From Globodera rostochiensis (Eukaryota; Nematoda; Chromadorea; Rhabditida; Heteroderidae): DNA of 64,000 bases. This document shows, in pieces, positions 1 through 22,117 of the stretch. The position numbers and the translations under genes are program-made. Positions within the stretch are counted from its first letter, which is position 1, and each line of letters begins with the position of its first letter. The stretch lies in NCBI GenBank assembly GCA_018350325.1, contig JAEVLN010000001.1, positions 4,803,254 to 4,867,253 of the forward strand, read 5' to 3'. The notes below the pieces were generated by a model that saw only the letters and a list, made by a program, of their open reading frames with translations, did not search any database and was not told the origin of the DNA.

Positions 1-617
1 TCACATTGCTACGTCACTTTTTTGCTCACAACGCCTCATCCTTCCTACACTTCCCAGTGGCGAAAATCGTCGCACATTCCATAATTCACTGAATTATTCA
101 CCCTCCCGAATTCCCGATGGAAGAAAGCTTTAGTTTCCCCCAAAGGATTGTCGAATTCCTTCGACTCCCTCTCCCTCACTTTGTGACCCATTCATTCGTA
201 GGCTTAGACTGCCCCCGCCCCCCCCCCCCCCCCCCCCCCCCCTCGTCGGTTGGTCGATCGCCCCCCCACCCCCTCCTTTTGCTTAGGCTGTGTTATGCGC
301 TCGCTCGCTGCTCGCGTTCTGCTGTGTCCCCCGCCTCCTCTTTCCTTGTCTCTATTTGCATTGATTTGATCCGTTCCTTCTTTTGGATTGATTATTCACA
401 CATTTACTTACACCCTCCGCCGCCACACCTCAAACCTATCCGCCAATCTCCCGCCCTTATTTATCTGATCACACTTTTCTGGTCCATTAATGGATGTTTT
501 TACTTCTTCGACCACCGACTTTCCCCTTTCATCCCATTATGAAATGGCCGTAATCGACGACTCATCAAAACATTTTTTTTAATACTCTGTGCAACGACAA
601 GTCCGATTTTTTCCAGA
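1..617. other. Upstream region of ROCK gene, no gene seen
   Basis: No convincing coding sequence. It carries a 25-nt run of C at 218-242. The long open frame across this run encodes mostly proline from the homopolymer and has no recognisable domain, so I treat it as non-coding. It probably holds the promoter of the kinase gene downstream. Confidence 0.5.
608..616 (+). promoter_or_regulatory. Putative splice or trans-splice acceptor before ROCK start codon
   Basis: A pyrimidine tract ending in CAG lies one base before the ATG at 618. No in-frame coding exon is visible upstream. In nematodes this arrangement is typical of a spliced-leader acceptor, but a 5'UTR intron would look the same. Confidence 0.4.
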
Positions 618-4677
<4,060 letters not shown>

Positions 4678-5359
4678 GGGGAGCTTGTCAACAACAGCTC
4701 GGAGAAGTTAAGAAGACGACGGTCACTCGCGGGAGAGGTCACCTTAGCGGGGGAGAGAAGGGTCATCTCCGTACACCTCCCCCCTCCCCCCACTTTCAGC
4801 ACATCCCATCAAGAATAAACAAATTGCAATATGTTTCTTATTTGACGCCGTTCTCACTTATTTTTGTTGCTTCGACCTTTCCTTTACTTTGTCTCTTCCC
4901 CCTTACAAATATTCACTTATTGCACACATTCAGCAGAAGTCTCTTCGCCACAAAGTCTCATGTGCCACCCCGTCAAAGATTTGCATTTCTTTTTACTCTG
5001 TGCCTAAATCACTTTAATTTATTTTTATTTGCGCCAATACGTAAAATGCATGCGATATTTCAAAAATTGTGAGGGTGTTTTGGGGAGCTGGAGGTGTCGA
5101 GACCGGAATTTTGATACTCTCGCATCGTTCGGGCGGTATGATCGGTTTTTTCTATTTTTGTTTTTAATGACTAAAAATCCTAGCCATAACCCTATACAAC
5201 ATGCAAAATGTCAAAGCCATTTTAGTTTGCTGGGTAAGGGTGGACGGTCTGGCAACTTTCCTTGATGATTTAACAAAAGAATGTCTACAACAACCATTGA
5301 CATAAAAAACAATTGGCCTTCACAGGTCGAATTTCAATTTCCGCTCCATCATTTTTCCA
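4678..5359. other. Spacer between convergent ROCK and RPA1 genes
   Basis: Holds the probable polyadenylation signal of the kinase gene (AATAAA at 4814). I looked here for a PH or C1 domain continuing ROCK and found no open frame resembling either. No other gene seen. Confidence 0.5.
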
Positions 5360-8300
5360 CTACCGGTTGGTTGTTCTCCTTTTCGCCTTTCTCAGTACGT
5401 ACTTTGGCTCATTCAATAGTTCGAACGCACCGGTCCCACAGCGCACCATTTGCCCTGTCACTAAGCGAGCCGAAGGCGAGAAAAGCGAGTCGAATTGACC
5501 TGTGTTAAAAAATATTTACAAAATATTCCTACAAATTAGTGCCCAATTAACGGTAGTAATTGATTGAGGCCATACCGCTGATTAGCGCCTCTCGCATGAA
5601 TGTAACGGTCGTTTCGAATGTCATTTTCTGTAAAGGGGACGCGCTGTCGGCCATTGCGCCTCGGCTGAACGGCTGCACTTCACCCGTAAAAGTCATGTAA
5701 TCGGCTGTCAGCAACAAATGTCGTGGATTGACTTCAATTCCATACACGCCAAAAACGTTGTTCATCTCCTTTAGAATAAAATGGTAATGAAAGCAGGTCC
5801 GGAGATGACCCGCAATCATTCAGAAACAAAACAAACGAACTCGGGAGATTGTACGAGCGGCCGCCTCAATTCCAAAATTACGCAACATAAAGTCAATATC
5901 GTTGGAGTAAACACTGCTAATGTCCAAAAAGTTGGCGCGTGCATAAAGTGCCTATGGCATTTCAATGACCGACTGACGAATGGAAGCTGAACTTACCCCC
6001 AAATTGATGCCCTGAGTTTGCAATACGCGCGTCGTCCGTCCATTCCTCTGCTCCTCCCGCACATTACACTTCTCAATGCCGGGCACTTGGGTAAGCACAA
6101 AAGTATCAATTTCCCGCTCAACAATGGCCAACACATCGATGCGCGTTTTGTTGAGGAGGGGCATCTGAGGAAATGAAGAGTTTTGGCAGGATTATGAAAT
6201 AAAAAAAGTTTTTTTTTTGTTAATTTTAATTTTGACTCCTGTAAGAGATGGGGGGAAGGGGGGACAGATCGTTCCTATGGAAAAGTGTGTAATATTGTGA
6301 ATAAATGGACGAACGAACGTGAATTCTAAAGGTGCACCACTGCTCATTTTGCACGTCGTATTCGTATCCCCCGATGATTGTGTGACTTTCCAGCACGGAC
6401 TTAATGAAAGAAAACGTCAAATATGTCCTTTCACCCCTTCAACGGAACACCTTTATGCGGTCGGCGTTGATCGTGCTTCTCCTTCCTACCGCCCCCTCCT
6501 CATCGTTTTCGTCCAATTCCGTCGGCTCTTCGCCCACATCCTGCTGCAATTCCTCTTCATTGTCTTCGTCCCTGTCCATCTCGTCAATTCCAGCATCATT
6601 TCGGTCCTGAACAGGGAGAAAATGTCCAAACAAAGTACCGATGGGACTTCTAACCAATAACTTCACTTGTTACCTGCTCTTCGCCCTCATAGTCCGCCGC
6701 ATCGTCCAAATGGCGTCTGCTCAACTTTTCCTTTTTAAAAATCATTTTAAAAAATAAAAAAATGATTCAGACTAGTTCCCATCCGCCGTGTGTTTTTTTG
6801 AAAATGTGGATGGGAACTCTGTTTAAAAAAACGCACTTCGTTTGCGTCCGCTTCCCGGGAACGGACGCCTCCAGCGGCTTCCTCCTCGTCACTTTCCAAA
6901 TCTTCCTCCTGAAAAGGTTTCGTCCCAAGTTTGTCTGTCGGCTGCTTCTTCCCCGAATACCTCGTGTCTTGGACGATGGCTTACTTCCTCAGAAACGGTA
7001 TCCAAAGTGTCGACTCGGAGTTTTCTACGAAAGAAAAACATGTCCAAAGGTCAAATAGGGGGGGGGGCAGTAAGTCGCGAAGCTGTTAGCCACCCGATTA
7101 GTTAACGTCAGGGAATGTCCAACAAAAAGCCAAGGAATTACTTGTGTTGTATTTGCTGATACTCCCGCACTTCTTTGTAACGTTTTGCCAATGTGGACGC
7201 CACTTGTCTGCCGAATCTCAGCTCCAACTCGGCCAGAATTCGCCGTCCCTCTAAATGCCGAGTCGCGGGGTCACGCTGACCGTTGTCCAACAACGCAATG
7301 TGGAGGGAATATTCGCGAAGAAAATTGCTAAATTGTTCGCATTAAATTCAAATAAATTGTTTTTGTTATCAAATGATTGTTACCCATTTTCGTTGACGAA
7401 AACTTTTTCCTCAAGCACAAACTTTCTGATGGTGGTGCGGAGAAAGATCTGAATGTTATTTTAGTACGATGCATTTGCATTTTTCATTTAGTTTTTAACT
7501 TCTTCAAGAGGTTACCGGGTTCAGCTCGGATTTGATTTGTTCAATCTGATCTTCGGAGACATCCGGGCAAAAGCACACCTTGAAAAGGTTACTTTTGTTA
7601 AAAACAAAAAGTCGAATGCCTCAGTCAGTGGGGTCGAAATGTTTTTGCTTTGGGTCATCAGAATTTCGCGAAGTCGGGGAATTCCCAAAGTGACGTTCAT
7701 TTCGCCTCTCCCCGCGAAATGGAAAGTGTTCAGAGTCATTTGTGTCGACGGTTCTCCGATGGATTGGGCCGCCAATAAGCCGACACATTCGCCAGGGTCA
7801 GCCAAAGCACGAAGGCCTGAATTTCGCATGATTTTGGCTTTTCTGACAAATGGACCTTTCCAGTTAATCGCTTGTCTGAAACCCGGTCGCTCTCCGATCC
7901 AAGACTTTCGGTTGATGAAGTCCTCAAGTTGTTCTAGCATTCGCTCTGGCAATGCTCCGATGCTTGTTTCCGGATGGAATTTCTGACCGATTGGAATTTG
8001 CCCAATATATCAAAAATGTCTAATAAACTGACCACGTCCACCGGAGTCGGTGCTTTTGAGTGTTTTATTGTGAAATCGGCCCTCTTCTCCGCGGACATTG
8101 CTGTCCATTCGGAGACCAACGACTGTTTCAGCTCATTTGCCTCTCGGTGCCGGCAGAATTCGAGAAAAGACGAATCGCGACAGCTTTTGTTCACAAGAAA
8201 CTGTTCACGATTTTCATTCATTTGCTTAAAGAAAATAATAATAAAATAAAAACTGGGGTAAAAAACTCCAAAATCTTACCATTTTGCGCATTTTCCGACG

Positions 8301-11300
8301 TTTGAATTTCGAAATTCGTTTAAATTGTTTTCCGCATTCAGCCAAGTGCCATTTTTCTCGCTCAATTTCGTCGGTGATGCCGGAAGGAATTATATTTTGA
8401 CGAATTGTCTCCGCATTTTGTGACAAAAATGGGAAGTGTTTTGGGTCCAGAAAAGTGGCCCTTCCAACGTCCATTCCATCCTCGCCGTACCGGAACTGTC
8501 AATAACAAATTTATTAATTACAATTGGGACAATTCCCATAAGAAGAAAACATCTTAGAACGCGAGTCGTAACCAACTCAATTCAATGCAAGCAGCATCAT
8601 TCTTACCTGCACAACGCTATTGTCGAAGTCGCGCACCGTGTGGTCATAACGCACTGTGAGACCCTCCAAATGTTTAATGACGCATCGTTGCAGATAACCG
8701 GACCGGGATGTTTTTACGGCTGTGTCAATCAAACCCTTCAAAATGAATACAAAAAAAAATGTTAAAAATTCAGCGTAAAAACCTCTCGCCCGGCCATTGT
8801 GTGAAAGAACAGCTCTTGTGGGTTTATCCCGGTTAAAAAACGTTGCGAAACGAAACCGCCCGCCCGGGGGGTGGGGTCAAAGCTGCGGAAGGAGGGCAGC
8901 GAACGACCGGTCACAGAACGCGGCGGGCGCTGTCCTTCGAGCTCAATTTGGCCGAGAGCGCAACTGATCTGTGGAATAAACCGGAAGTTTGACGGGGGGG
9001 GGGGCTGAGGAATGGACCAGGGATGATCGGAATTCCGATTAGGGCTTGAAATTCCAAAATTTCTTGAGGTTGTCGGCGCCATCCCCGGGAATAAACCACC
9101 TGAATTGAATTGACCAGTGATCCCTTGGCCCCCGATTGTATCATCAGCTGCAGAGAATTGCGAGGAAACTCGCGAATCAAACCAGAAGGGACACAAATGC
9201 TGGAAGGTTTGGAATGTTAAGCAGAGAAAACAATCGCTAACTTGTTGATCTGCTCGGAATATTTGTTGAGCGTCTGCTTCATTGTGAAGTCGTACAATTT
9301 GACCATTGATCGATCTGCGCGCGGATGATTGTAAGCCGTGGCGAGAGTATGTCGTATTGTTTCAGGCGAAGTGTCTTCCGGCAATCCGCAAGTTTTCCGG
9401 ACCACAGCCTCGCCACATTTGAGCAACTCGCTAATTGCTCTTTTCCGCTCTCGATCAGCTCGCCGAGTGACGAGAATATCCGTCACGCCAAGAGTAAATC
9501 CGTGGAACTGAGAAAAGCCAAAAGTTAAATTAACTTCAAAACACAAAAGCACCTTTCAAAATTGTCAGTTTTATATCGTAAATAATTCATTCCCCCCCCC
9601 CCATTTACATCGCTTCTATGAATAAACTGTAACAAATGCCTGCAGAAAGGTCGTGAACACTCGCGAGAAGCAACTCAAAACTTGGACAGCCACGTTCGAA
9701 CCGTAAAGTTCGTAGCAGCAATGGATTAGGCCAAATTGGGTGGCTCCGTAGTGGGCTTTGTCCAACACACCGCAGAGAAGTTCGCCCTGTCTAACGATAA
9801 GAATTTATAACCGCCGAAAGTTTGGGGGTGACCTTACCGAAAAACGACTTCGGACTCGCTCATTTTGGCACAAAAAGTGGGCAATTCCCTGCCGGTGGTC
9901 GGGTCCCTTACCTTCCAACACGCCCCTCCAATTTTGGCCTTTCCGCTCAAATTTATCAACGGTCTGTCCGACGGGCAACAATTTCGCACAATTGCGGTGA
10001 TCACCCAAAATGAAAATAATTATTTCTCCAACTTTATTTGACAAATAAAAACTCCCTCAAATTATGGCGTTTTTTTGCTTCACCTGTTTTCCGCTCCAAA
10101 GCTTTTCTGGCCATACTATCGCGGGCGGGGGAATGTGCAGTCGCCGTTTGGTTTGCGCAAAAGCGGCCAAGATCAAATGCATAAAATCTTCTTTTGAGAA
10201 GAATTGGCCTCGAATGGTCATAAGGACGCCGGAAATAACGTGATCCTAAAAAGCGAGTAGAATGCGGACCTTTTGTCGGAATTTACGGCACTGTCCCATG
10301 CCACAATTACAAAAACGGACCAACGAAAATAAAATCCCATTAAAAATACCTGAATAAGGCCGAGAATTGGCGTACCATCCTTCGGCACCAGGTAATTGTT
10401 GCCGACATTGGCTTAATTAGAGTAAAATCGTCTTTACTTTTTAAAGACGATTATTCGTTCTTTACCCAATTCCGACGCTTCGCATTGGGCCACCCGATTT
10501 TGGATGAAATGTCCGTTCATTTCATCACCGTCAAAGTCCGCGTTGTACGCCTTGCACGGGGCGTAATTCATTCGGAGGGCATTTTGTCCAGTCAGAACAC
10601 GCGCTCTGTGGCCCATTATGGAGGGTTTGTGAAGCGACGGTTGACGATTCATCAGCAATTTGTCGCCATTTTGCAGCTGCCGCAGCACCTGAATTGGCAA
10701 AAGTGGTAAAAGAATGACAAATTCCAACTGCAGAACATAATCGGGCATAGCGTGGACGTTGCTGACATCGCCCATCCTCAACTTGGTGGACAAATAACCG
10801 CGCTCTTTCGTCGACTCTCTTCCAAACGGAACTTTAACTCGCGTCGGTGGCTTTCCAATTGTGCCGGAGAACTGCGACAGCAAAATGATAAATATTTTAA
10901 AGAAAATAAAATAAAAATCTTTTTGCGATTTGATTGTCGGAAATCACTCAAAAGGCTCTTTCGGACCCCAAATCAAGGAATATCCACCACAAATTCTCCG
11001 TTTCCAAGTTTGAAAAAACATTTACTTTTTATCAAAAAGATTAAACGGGCGGGAGGATTCAAATTGTCGCCAAAGCCAACAAAAATACCTCAACAAAATT
11101 GGCGCCGGGATGGTGGTCAGGCCCTCTTCTGACCCACTCTTTAAGCAACCGGTGGTTGAGGGAACTTATTGGCTCGGGAAAGGTCAGCCGCCGCGCAAAC
11201 AATTCGGGAATGCCAATCTCGTCGATGTCCAGGTAGGGGTCGGGAGTAATGACGGAACGACACGCAAAGTTCACGCGCTTCCCCATCATATGCATTCGGA

Positions 11301-13541
11301 ACAGACCCTTGGAAAATGTTAAGCATAAACTAAAAGATGGGTAGAAGGAAGGAGTGCTTCTTCTGTCCATGCCCACCCCCCCCCCCCCCCCCCCCCGTCT
11401 CCGGCCCACCTCTTTCTTCTCCAACAACTGTTTTAACCCCGGCTGGCTTCCTTTCGCGTCTACGCGATTTGCCGCTCGATCAAAAAGTGCGTTTGTGCGC
11501 ATTTGCAACTCCTGGTAAGCATTGTGCAGCTTCTCATTCAAAGTTTTGCCCACAATTCGACCTTCGATCAACTCCTTTGCCACACAACCCAACTTCTCCA
11601 GTCCGACCTTCTGCTTTCCCCCTTTTTCCTCTTCCAAATGGACTCTGATCAGCGAAAGCAATTGGTCGGCTTCGATCAGTTTTCGTAGGTTAACCGTTGC
11701 CGGATGCTCAAAGCGTTCGCCTTTGAAGCAGCGAATGGGCCGATAGCGGGACGGTTCGACGATGACCTGAATTGCAAACCCAAAATTCCTATGAGTTTTG
11801 CAATTTTTTGAATTTTTTAGTATGACCGACCGTTTCGATGAAGAGAGAATCGGTAGGAAAAGATTTAGACGGCACATTTGACCTTTTGTTTTCGGAAGAA
11901 AGTCCATTCTAAATTCAAAAACATAAACCACACTATAAAAGTCCAAAACCTCGTCAAAAAAAGGAAAAAGTCGTCTGATCAAAATGCTCTCTCTCTGCCA
12001 AACCAATCGGAAATGTTCGCGCACTTCAGCCGCTCGCCATGCCAACTTGTCGCATTGTCCGTTGATCACTTGCCGAAGTTGTTCAGTCAATAGTTTATCG
12101 GAAATGTCAAGCGGGTCGATCAATGTATTATTGGTAAAAAGTGTCGATGTCTTTCCATACTTCGCCTCTTTGAGTTCGAACTAAAAATGTGCTTTAAATG
12201 ATGGAGCAGTTTCTTGAGAGTTCGTTTAAATAAATGGTTAAATCACACTGCTCTAAGTGTTCAAACTTCAAAATGCGTCCAGTTACAAAGTGAGGCTAAT
12301 TGATGTATAGTAATTGTTGCCTCCCCCCCCCATTTACTTATTTTGGACTCAAAACTAAAATCTCTCGCCTCATCGATGTCCATGCTCATAAATCCCAAAT
12401 CAGGCCGGTCATCTTCAGACGAAACTAGCCCAATTCTTTTTGGCTCATCCAATGCTTTTGCCTCTTCAAATATCCTATTAACCGTCGCTTCTCCAAGGCG
12501 TTTCTTAGCAACTAAAAAATAGTTAAATTTAAGAAAAAAACAAAATTATTGTTTGTATTTTGAAAACATTCAAATTGCCTTCTTTTTTCATCCGGTCTGT
12601 GGTCGTTTGTTTGGTGAAGTCAAGCAAAAAAGTGCGTCCGCTGTCATTGCGCAATTCCCCGTTCGGCTGCTTGCAGTGGGGACAGCGAAGCTTTCTTTTA
12701 AACTGAACAGAGAGTGAGCGGTTCTTAAAAAGAACTCACCAAATGGTCCCTGACAAAAGCCTTAACCATGGCATTCCGTTCCGCAACATCGTTCTTCTGT
12801 TGCACTTTTTCGCTTTCCCTCCCTTCCCTTCTAAGAAGCTGTTCAGTGTTTGCCATGCCTTTCAGTTCCGCGATGAATGCATCAATTTCCTGCAGAAACG
12901 TCCACTCTCCGACCAAATCAATGCGCTCACCGAGCAGTTCATCACTTTTTTCGAACTTTGTTCTGAGACAACTCTCAACCTTATCCAAGACCTCGGGCAC
13001 TCCAAAATCTAAGGCACGAAGCTTGGCAATGATCACTTTCGTAGCCAATGAATTGGTATTGCAAGTGAAGCGATGGCAGTGAATGCAGGTACCTTTCATC
13101 ATCTGAACTTATTGTAATTGCGAAAAGTATGAACAGTCCCAACATGACTCTCCTGGTCCCCTCAACTAATTAGATTTTGTCAAGTAACTTGCATTTAAAG
13201 TGAAGGTGTAGAAAAGCGGGTTAAACACCGGCACGGTGAGTCGGATGTGCCCGAAATGGCCCGGGCAGTGAAAGCCCTGCAGGCCGCATGTCTCACAATG
13301 GCCTTCAGAAGTGCCGAGGAGCGGGTCGTACAGACCGCCCCTAACCGGAAAACCGGCCTTAAGGGGAAAAGGGGAATAATGAATAACAACGGAATGTCAC
13401 CTCATCGAAAGTGCTCGTTTGGGTAACTTCCAAAACGCTGATCTGCGAAACCTCGGCAGAACCAAAACATTTGAATTGCATTCCTCCAAATTGTGTGAAG
13501 GCTCTGTTAGGGCGAACAGAAAGATCGACGTGATAAGCCAT
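5360..13541 (-). CDS. rpoa-1: DNA-directed RNA polymerase I largest subunit (RPA1/A190)
   Basis: Catalytic subunit of RNA polymerase I, which makes the large rRNA precursor in the nucleolus. The start at 13541 gives [10 protein letters not shown]. The clamp zinc site CETCG...CPGHFGH lies near 13240-13300, a second CxxC (GTCIHCHRF) near 13060-13090 and a CPHC near 12660-12700. [13 protein letters not shown] is near 11275-11310. The metal-binding [10 protein letters not shown] is at about 10518-10544. Next come [14 protein letters not shown] (9740-9785), the funnel/trigger region [16 protein letters not shown] (about 8740-8820) and the [21 protein letters not shown] segment (about 7680-7740), which separates Pol I from Pol II and III. 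An acidic insert near 6500-6620 matches the Pol I jaw region. The last exon (5360-5499) encodes [17 protein letters not shown] and stops at 5360. Reading on past the donor near 5563 would give a false stop at 5547. Many introns carry C/G runs. Confidence 0.93.
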
Positions 13542-13697
13542 TTAAAAACTATCACCTAAAAGATTTAAAAAAGGAAAAAAAGAATTTATTAAAAAATATT
13601 TATCAGATTAACATTTACCCGTCATACAGAATCTTACATTTCAATTACACTTTCAATTGGAAACATTTAAACAACGAAAACATAAAAAAGTAATCAA

Positions 13698-18165
<4,468 letters not shown>

Positions 18166-18180
18166 TATTGACGAAGAATC

Positions 18181-18828
18181 TATCCCTAAATGAATGAAGG
18201 CTGTGTATTATAATTCTGTAGGGTTGGGACGCGAAGTGCGATTTGCAACCTTTTTGCGGCAAATTTTTGAAAAGCTCGAATTCTTTTGATTTCTCTTAAT
18301 AACATTTTAGCTTAATTGGCTCTATGACATTTCGCCAGAGGGGATTTAATTTGGGCATGTCACCACCCAAGGACCTAAGCCAAAATCGGACGTTTCACCA
18401 CCTCATAAACGGCTTCATTTCTAAAAGGCACGATGACTTTTCACGCATTATTGCAAAATCGGACGTTTTGCACATATGTAGATGGGAAAAAAACATTTCA
18501 CCCAGATTTAATAAAACCTTGTAAAGTGTCTTGTCATTTAAATAATAAATTTTATTGAGTAGTGAGAAAAATTATAACATTGAACAAAAATAGCAAATTT
18601 GCAAAAAAAAAAAAATCTTGGCACCGAGAATAATTGCGCGGAAATCTTTAAAAAGTTAAGGTTTGAAAAGAGCGAAAAAATAGTGTGAAAATCGCTATTT
18701 TCCGTGCCATTTACATCTGTACGTCTTGCAGCAAATATTGTTTGCGATCGATTACATTTTTTGCTAGAGGATCATGTTCGTGAGGTTTTTTGAACTTTAT
18801 ACGTCGGATAGCAATGACATCTGAATCT
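18181..18828. other. AT-rich spacer between DHX16 and the coiled-coil gene
   Basis: No gene recognised. It contains A-rich tracts (for example about 18601-18614) and two copies of an AAATCGGACGTTT-like motif near 18383 and 18453. This could be decayed repeat sequence. Confidence 0.4.
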
Positions 18829-21800
18829 TCACAGCCTCCCGTCTGCTACAAATGTGGCACTTGTTGTACCCATTCTTCCCACCGTCCCAATCAACTGGCA
18901 ATGAGTCGTTCCTTCTCTTGCTGCCAGATTCTCTCCAGTTCCAGAACTCGGCAACCGCATGATCGGAGGTGGTCTGACCCGGATCCGAACTGGCATTTGT
19001 TGTAGTGTCGTCCTAATTGTAAGTTTTAGGAATTTCGCCCCAGGCCCAGACAAGAACAGCCGATAACGGAAGTCTCGCGTTTTTCCCATCCCCGGTATGA
19101 GCCCAAATTGACGGGGACCCCGCCGTACTTTTCCCGCAGTCCCGTACCCGCCGGGCTCTAGTTGAGACGAATTTCGTCATTCTTAAAGGATCAATCTCCT
19201 CCACGTGATCACACTATGGCTAAATAAATTAGCCATGCATATGTTGGCTATCCGCCAGGGACTTCATTACCTCTTCTGCTGTTCGTCTTTCTGTTGTGAG
19301 TCCGTTGTGTTTCGCAACAGTGTCTTTTTCCGCTGAGGACAAGGCGACACGCGACATTGACTCGGAAGTGATTGTTCCGTCTGTGTGTGGGAGGAGGAGG
19401 CGGTGGTGGAGGAGAACACACTCAGCGGAGTCCGTGGAAGTGTCGAGCTTTGTCGTTGGAGAGTCTGTTGTTCTGCAGCCAAAACAGGGGCGCCCATCGA
19501 GGAGGAAGAGCGCTGGTCAGTGAAGGGAAACATGCGAAAGGATTGGCGCAAGACGCAGCATTCGTTGGTCTTAATGTGGTCAATAAAGGCAAGGATCGGA
19601 CGTTGAATCAGAAGAGTTCACTGTGATGAGTGGCATCCGTGGTGGCAGGTCGTCGTCCTCTCTTCTGCTGCTTTCCGCTACCTCTCCCATTCCTTCCGTG
19701 TCCTCCACACCATCCTCAGTGCATCGGCTCATGCCAGAAAAGGCACCGGAAGAGGTAGACGAGCTGCCGGTGCTGTTCCGATGGCTGCTGACCACACCAG
19801 ACTCCATCGCCTCACCGAATACCTGGAATTACTAAAATGCCAATTTTACTGTTTTTATTTACATCGATCAATTGCTGCTGTTGCTTCTGAAGTGGATGGT
19901 CTACGGACTGCATTAAAGACGTGAACATCGAGCCGGCTTCTGCCACCATCGAAGAACATCCAACGTCCCCACTCGCTTCTTCCAATTCCAACTCCCTGCC
20001 CAACTCTCCCAGGCGTACCAATCGCACCCGAGTGTTCTCTGCTTTGTCCTCTTCTTCGCTGATCGTGCACAATTCGTGAACCTTGAGAGTTTGTTCTGCT
20101 GATCTCGATGCCCTCCCGCCGTCGGTCTCATCAAATTCATGTTCGACCAGCACAGCAGTGGGGTCTTCAGAGGAGAAACTAAAGCCGGACTCGTATTGGG
20201 CGGTGGTTCCAACGGAAGAGCTGTTGCTGATGACGGTACCTTGAACAGAAAGGCCGATGCTAAAACAGGAAGCACTGCCCATCGTCTTATGAACAGTTTT
20301 GTGCATGGGAAAGCGTGACATTGAAAAGGAGAGGGCATAACGGAAAAGTCCCCTGGTGCAATAGCAAAACAGTAAAATGACCGTACTGTTGCTAAGCCGG
20401 CGAAAATCACAAGGGTTTGTTGTTATTGCTGCTGCTTCCTGACCGTTAGAGGTATGTGCGATAATTTTCGGTGCTCGGATGTGGAATTTGGCACTTTGGT
20501 CTTCGATCTTCGGCCCCTGGTTCTGTCCTGTCCCATCAACCGACAGTGCCATAGAATTACTCAAGTTCGAACAAATTGACTGGAGCACTTCTTCCTGAAA
20601 ATCCACTACTTCGAGATGTTCTGTCTCCCCTCAAAGCTCTTCCCTCCCCCCTCCTACCTGCTCGCGATCCACTTGAATCTGTCCCTTCAACCTTTCTTCT
20701 TCTCCCCACATTTTGCCCCCGGCGGGTCCCGACATATTCGAGTTGTTCACACTCTCCGTTGAATTAGTCACAATACTGCCCCTGCAACAGCCCGCATCCT
20801 CCGAAGATGAACGGCCGCTTCCCATAACAAACTGTTGGGCAGGATTTGCTACTCGAACGGAAGTCTTAAGGGATCAAAGTGAGTCATCGAAGCGGTCGAA
20901 TAGCCAAATATGGCGGAATTGGTTGAGGAGAATCTAAGGAAGCATTTTGTCCCACTCGCCCGCTTTGTTCTGCCGGAAAGTTCCCTCCAAAAAGACTGTC
21001 TCTGTTCGTCCAAGTAAATGCAAAGTCGCTTCAATTCCATATTTTCGGCTGCCAATTTGGCTGTTTTGGCCTCCAGTTGGTTCATTTGAAGCTGATGGGA
21101 GAGTAACTCCTAAAACAAAAACAAATTAACAAAAAGCCGAGCTTAAATACCCGCCTTTTTCATCAGCTGGTTGTTACACTGCCCAAATTTCTGCCATTCT
21201 TTGCTCAGTTCTTTGGCCCTTCGACTCTCATCCTGCGCCGATTCGGCCCGCCCCAAAAGTTCGCAATTTGTCCTCCGCTGAGCGTCCATTTGTTCCTTTA
21301 GGCAACGAATTTCCTCCAAATGACACTAAAAAGATATTAATAATTTTAGAACATTAAAACATTTCAGAGACAAAGACTTTTTTTTTTGTTGTTTTAAAAA
21401 GGATTTATTCCAAAAGCCTTTCGGCACAATTTTCCTTTCCATGAGAATAATGTCCGGCAGCTTTTCCCAGTGAATAGGTCTTTCTTTGCCCGTGTCCCTT
21501 TTCCCCCCGTCCCACAGAATTGTGCCGTTGTAAGAGCGCCCCTCCCCGCAAAAGGGGATTTGCCATTCGGCCATCGGCCACACGGGGCCTAAATTGGCTC
21601 TCAAAAACAGAATAAAAGGAGAAACTGGCACTCCTTTCCGCCCATTTTTACACAAAAGTAAGTGCCGCGAATTTGAAGTGAGAAAAGAAAAGTCTGAAAT
21701 AAATAAATAATTTCCTCTCAATCCATGAGACGGAGTACATTCGTCTTTTGTTCAATTAGTGGGTAAAGCCCCCCGCCCCCTCCCCATGACCCCCCTCCCC

Positions 21801-22117
21801 CGGGTCACCTCAATCCTCCGATTGGACTCGGCGATGAGTTTCCCCTGGTTGCCCATCAGTCGCGCGTTCTCCTTCTCCAATGTCCTGCATCGGTGTTTGT
21901 ACGCCTCCAAATTGGCGCCCAAGTCAAATTCCGCCGGAGAATTGACTCGGTTCTCATTGCTGTCCACCATTTTCGACGCTGGATCGACCAGCGGTGGGGA
22001 CACACTTTTGGAGGATGAGACGAATTTACATTTTGGTCGAGAAGAGGACGAAGAAAGGTGGGAGAACTGACGGCGAATGCCACCGCCCGTTCTTTGGTGG
22101 TGTTGGGTAAAAGGCAT
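18829..22117 (-). CDS. Coiled-coil protein resembling CCDC85 family
   Basis: Predicted cytoplasmic coiled-coil protein; members of the CCDC85 family act as adaptors at cell junctions. Exons read from 22117: MPFTQHHQR, a Ser-rich segment, then YKHRCRTLEKENARLMGNQ, HLEEIRCLKEQ, AKELSKEWQKFG (about 21180-21230), and AAENMELKRLCIYLDEQRQ (about 21000-21070). The last segment resembles the 'ENxELRDLCCFLDDDRQ' signature of CCDC85. The order differs from vertebrate members, where the EWQRFG element follows rather than precedes that signature, so the match is partial. The C-terminal two thirds (about 18829-20600) is Ser/Thr/Glu-rich and probably disordered, with a QQQQQ stretch near 19865-19880. Three overlapping frames are open across the last 250 bp, so the stop is uncertain. 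The start is the first Met after an upstream region that lacks coding character. Confidence 0.5.

Noticed and set aside
117..542. 141-residue open frame with a poly-proline block
   Set aside because: The frame depends on a 25-nt C run, has no domain, and sits where a promoter of the kinase gene is expected.
5547..5819. RPA1 ending in MASINYYR at 5547
   Set aside because: A donor at GGTATGG and an acceptor at 5500 join to an exon with the conserved Pol I C-terminus, so the nearer stop is intronic.
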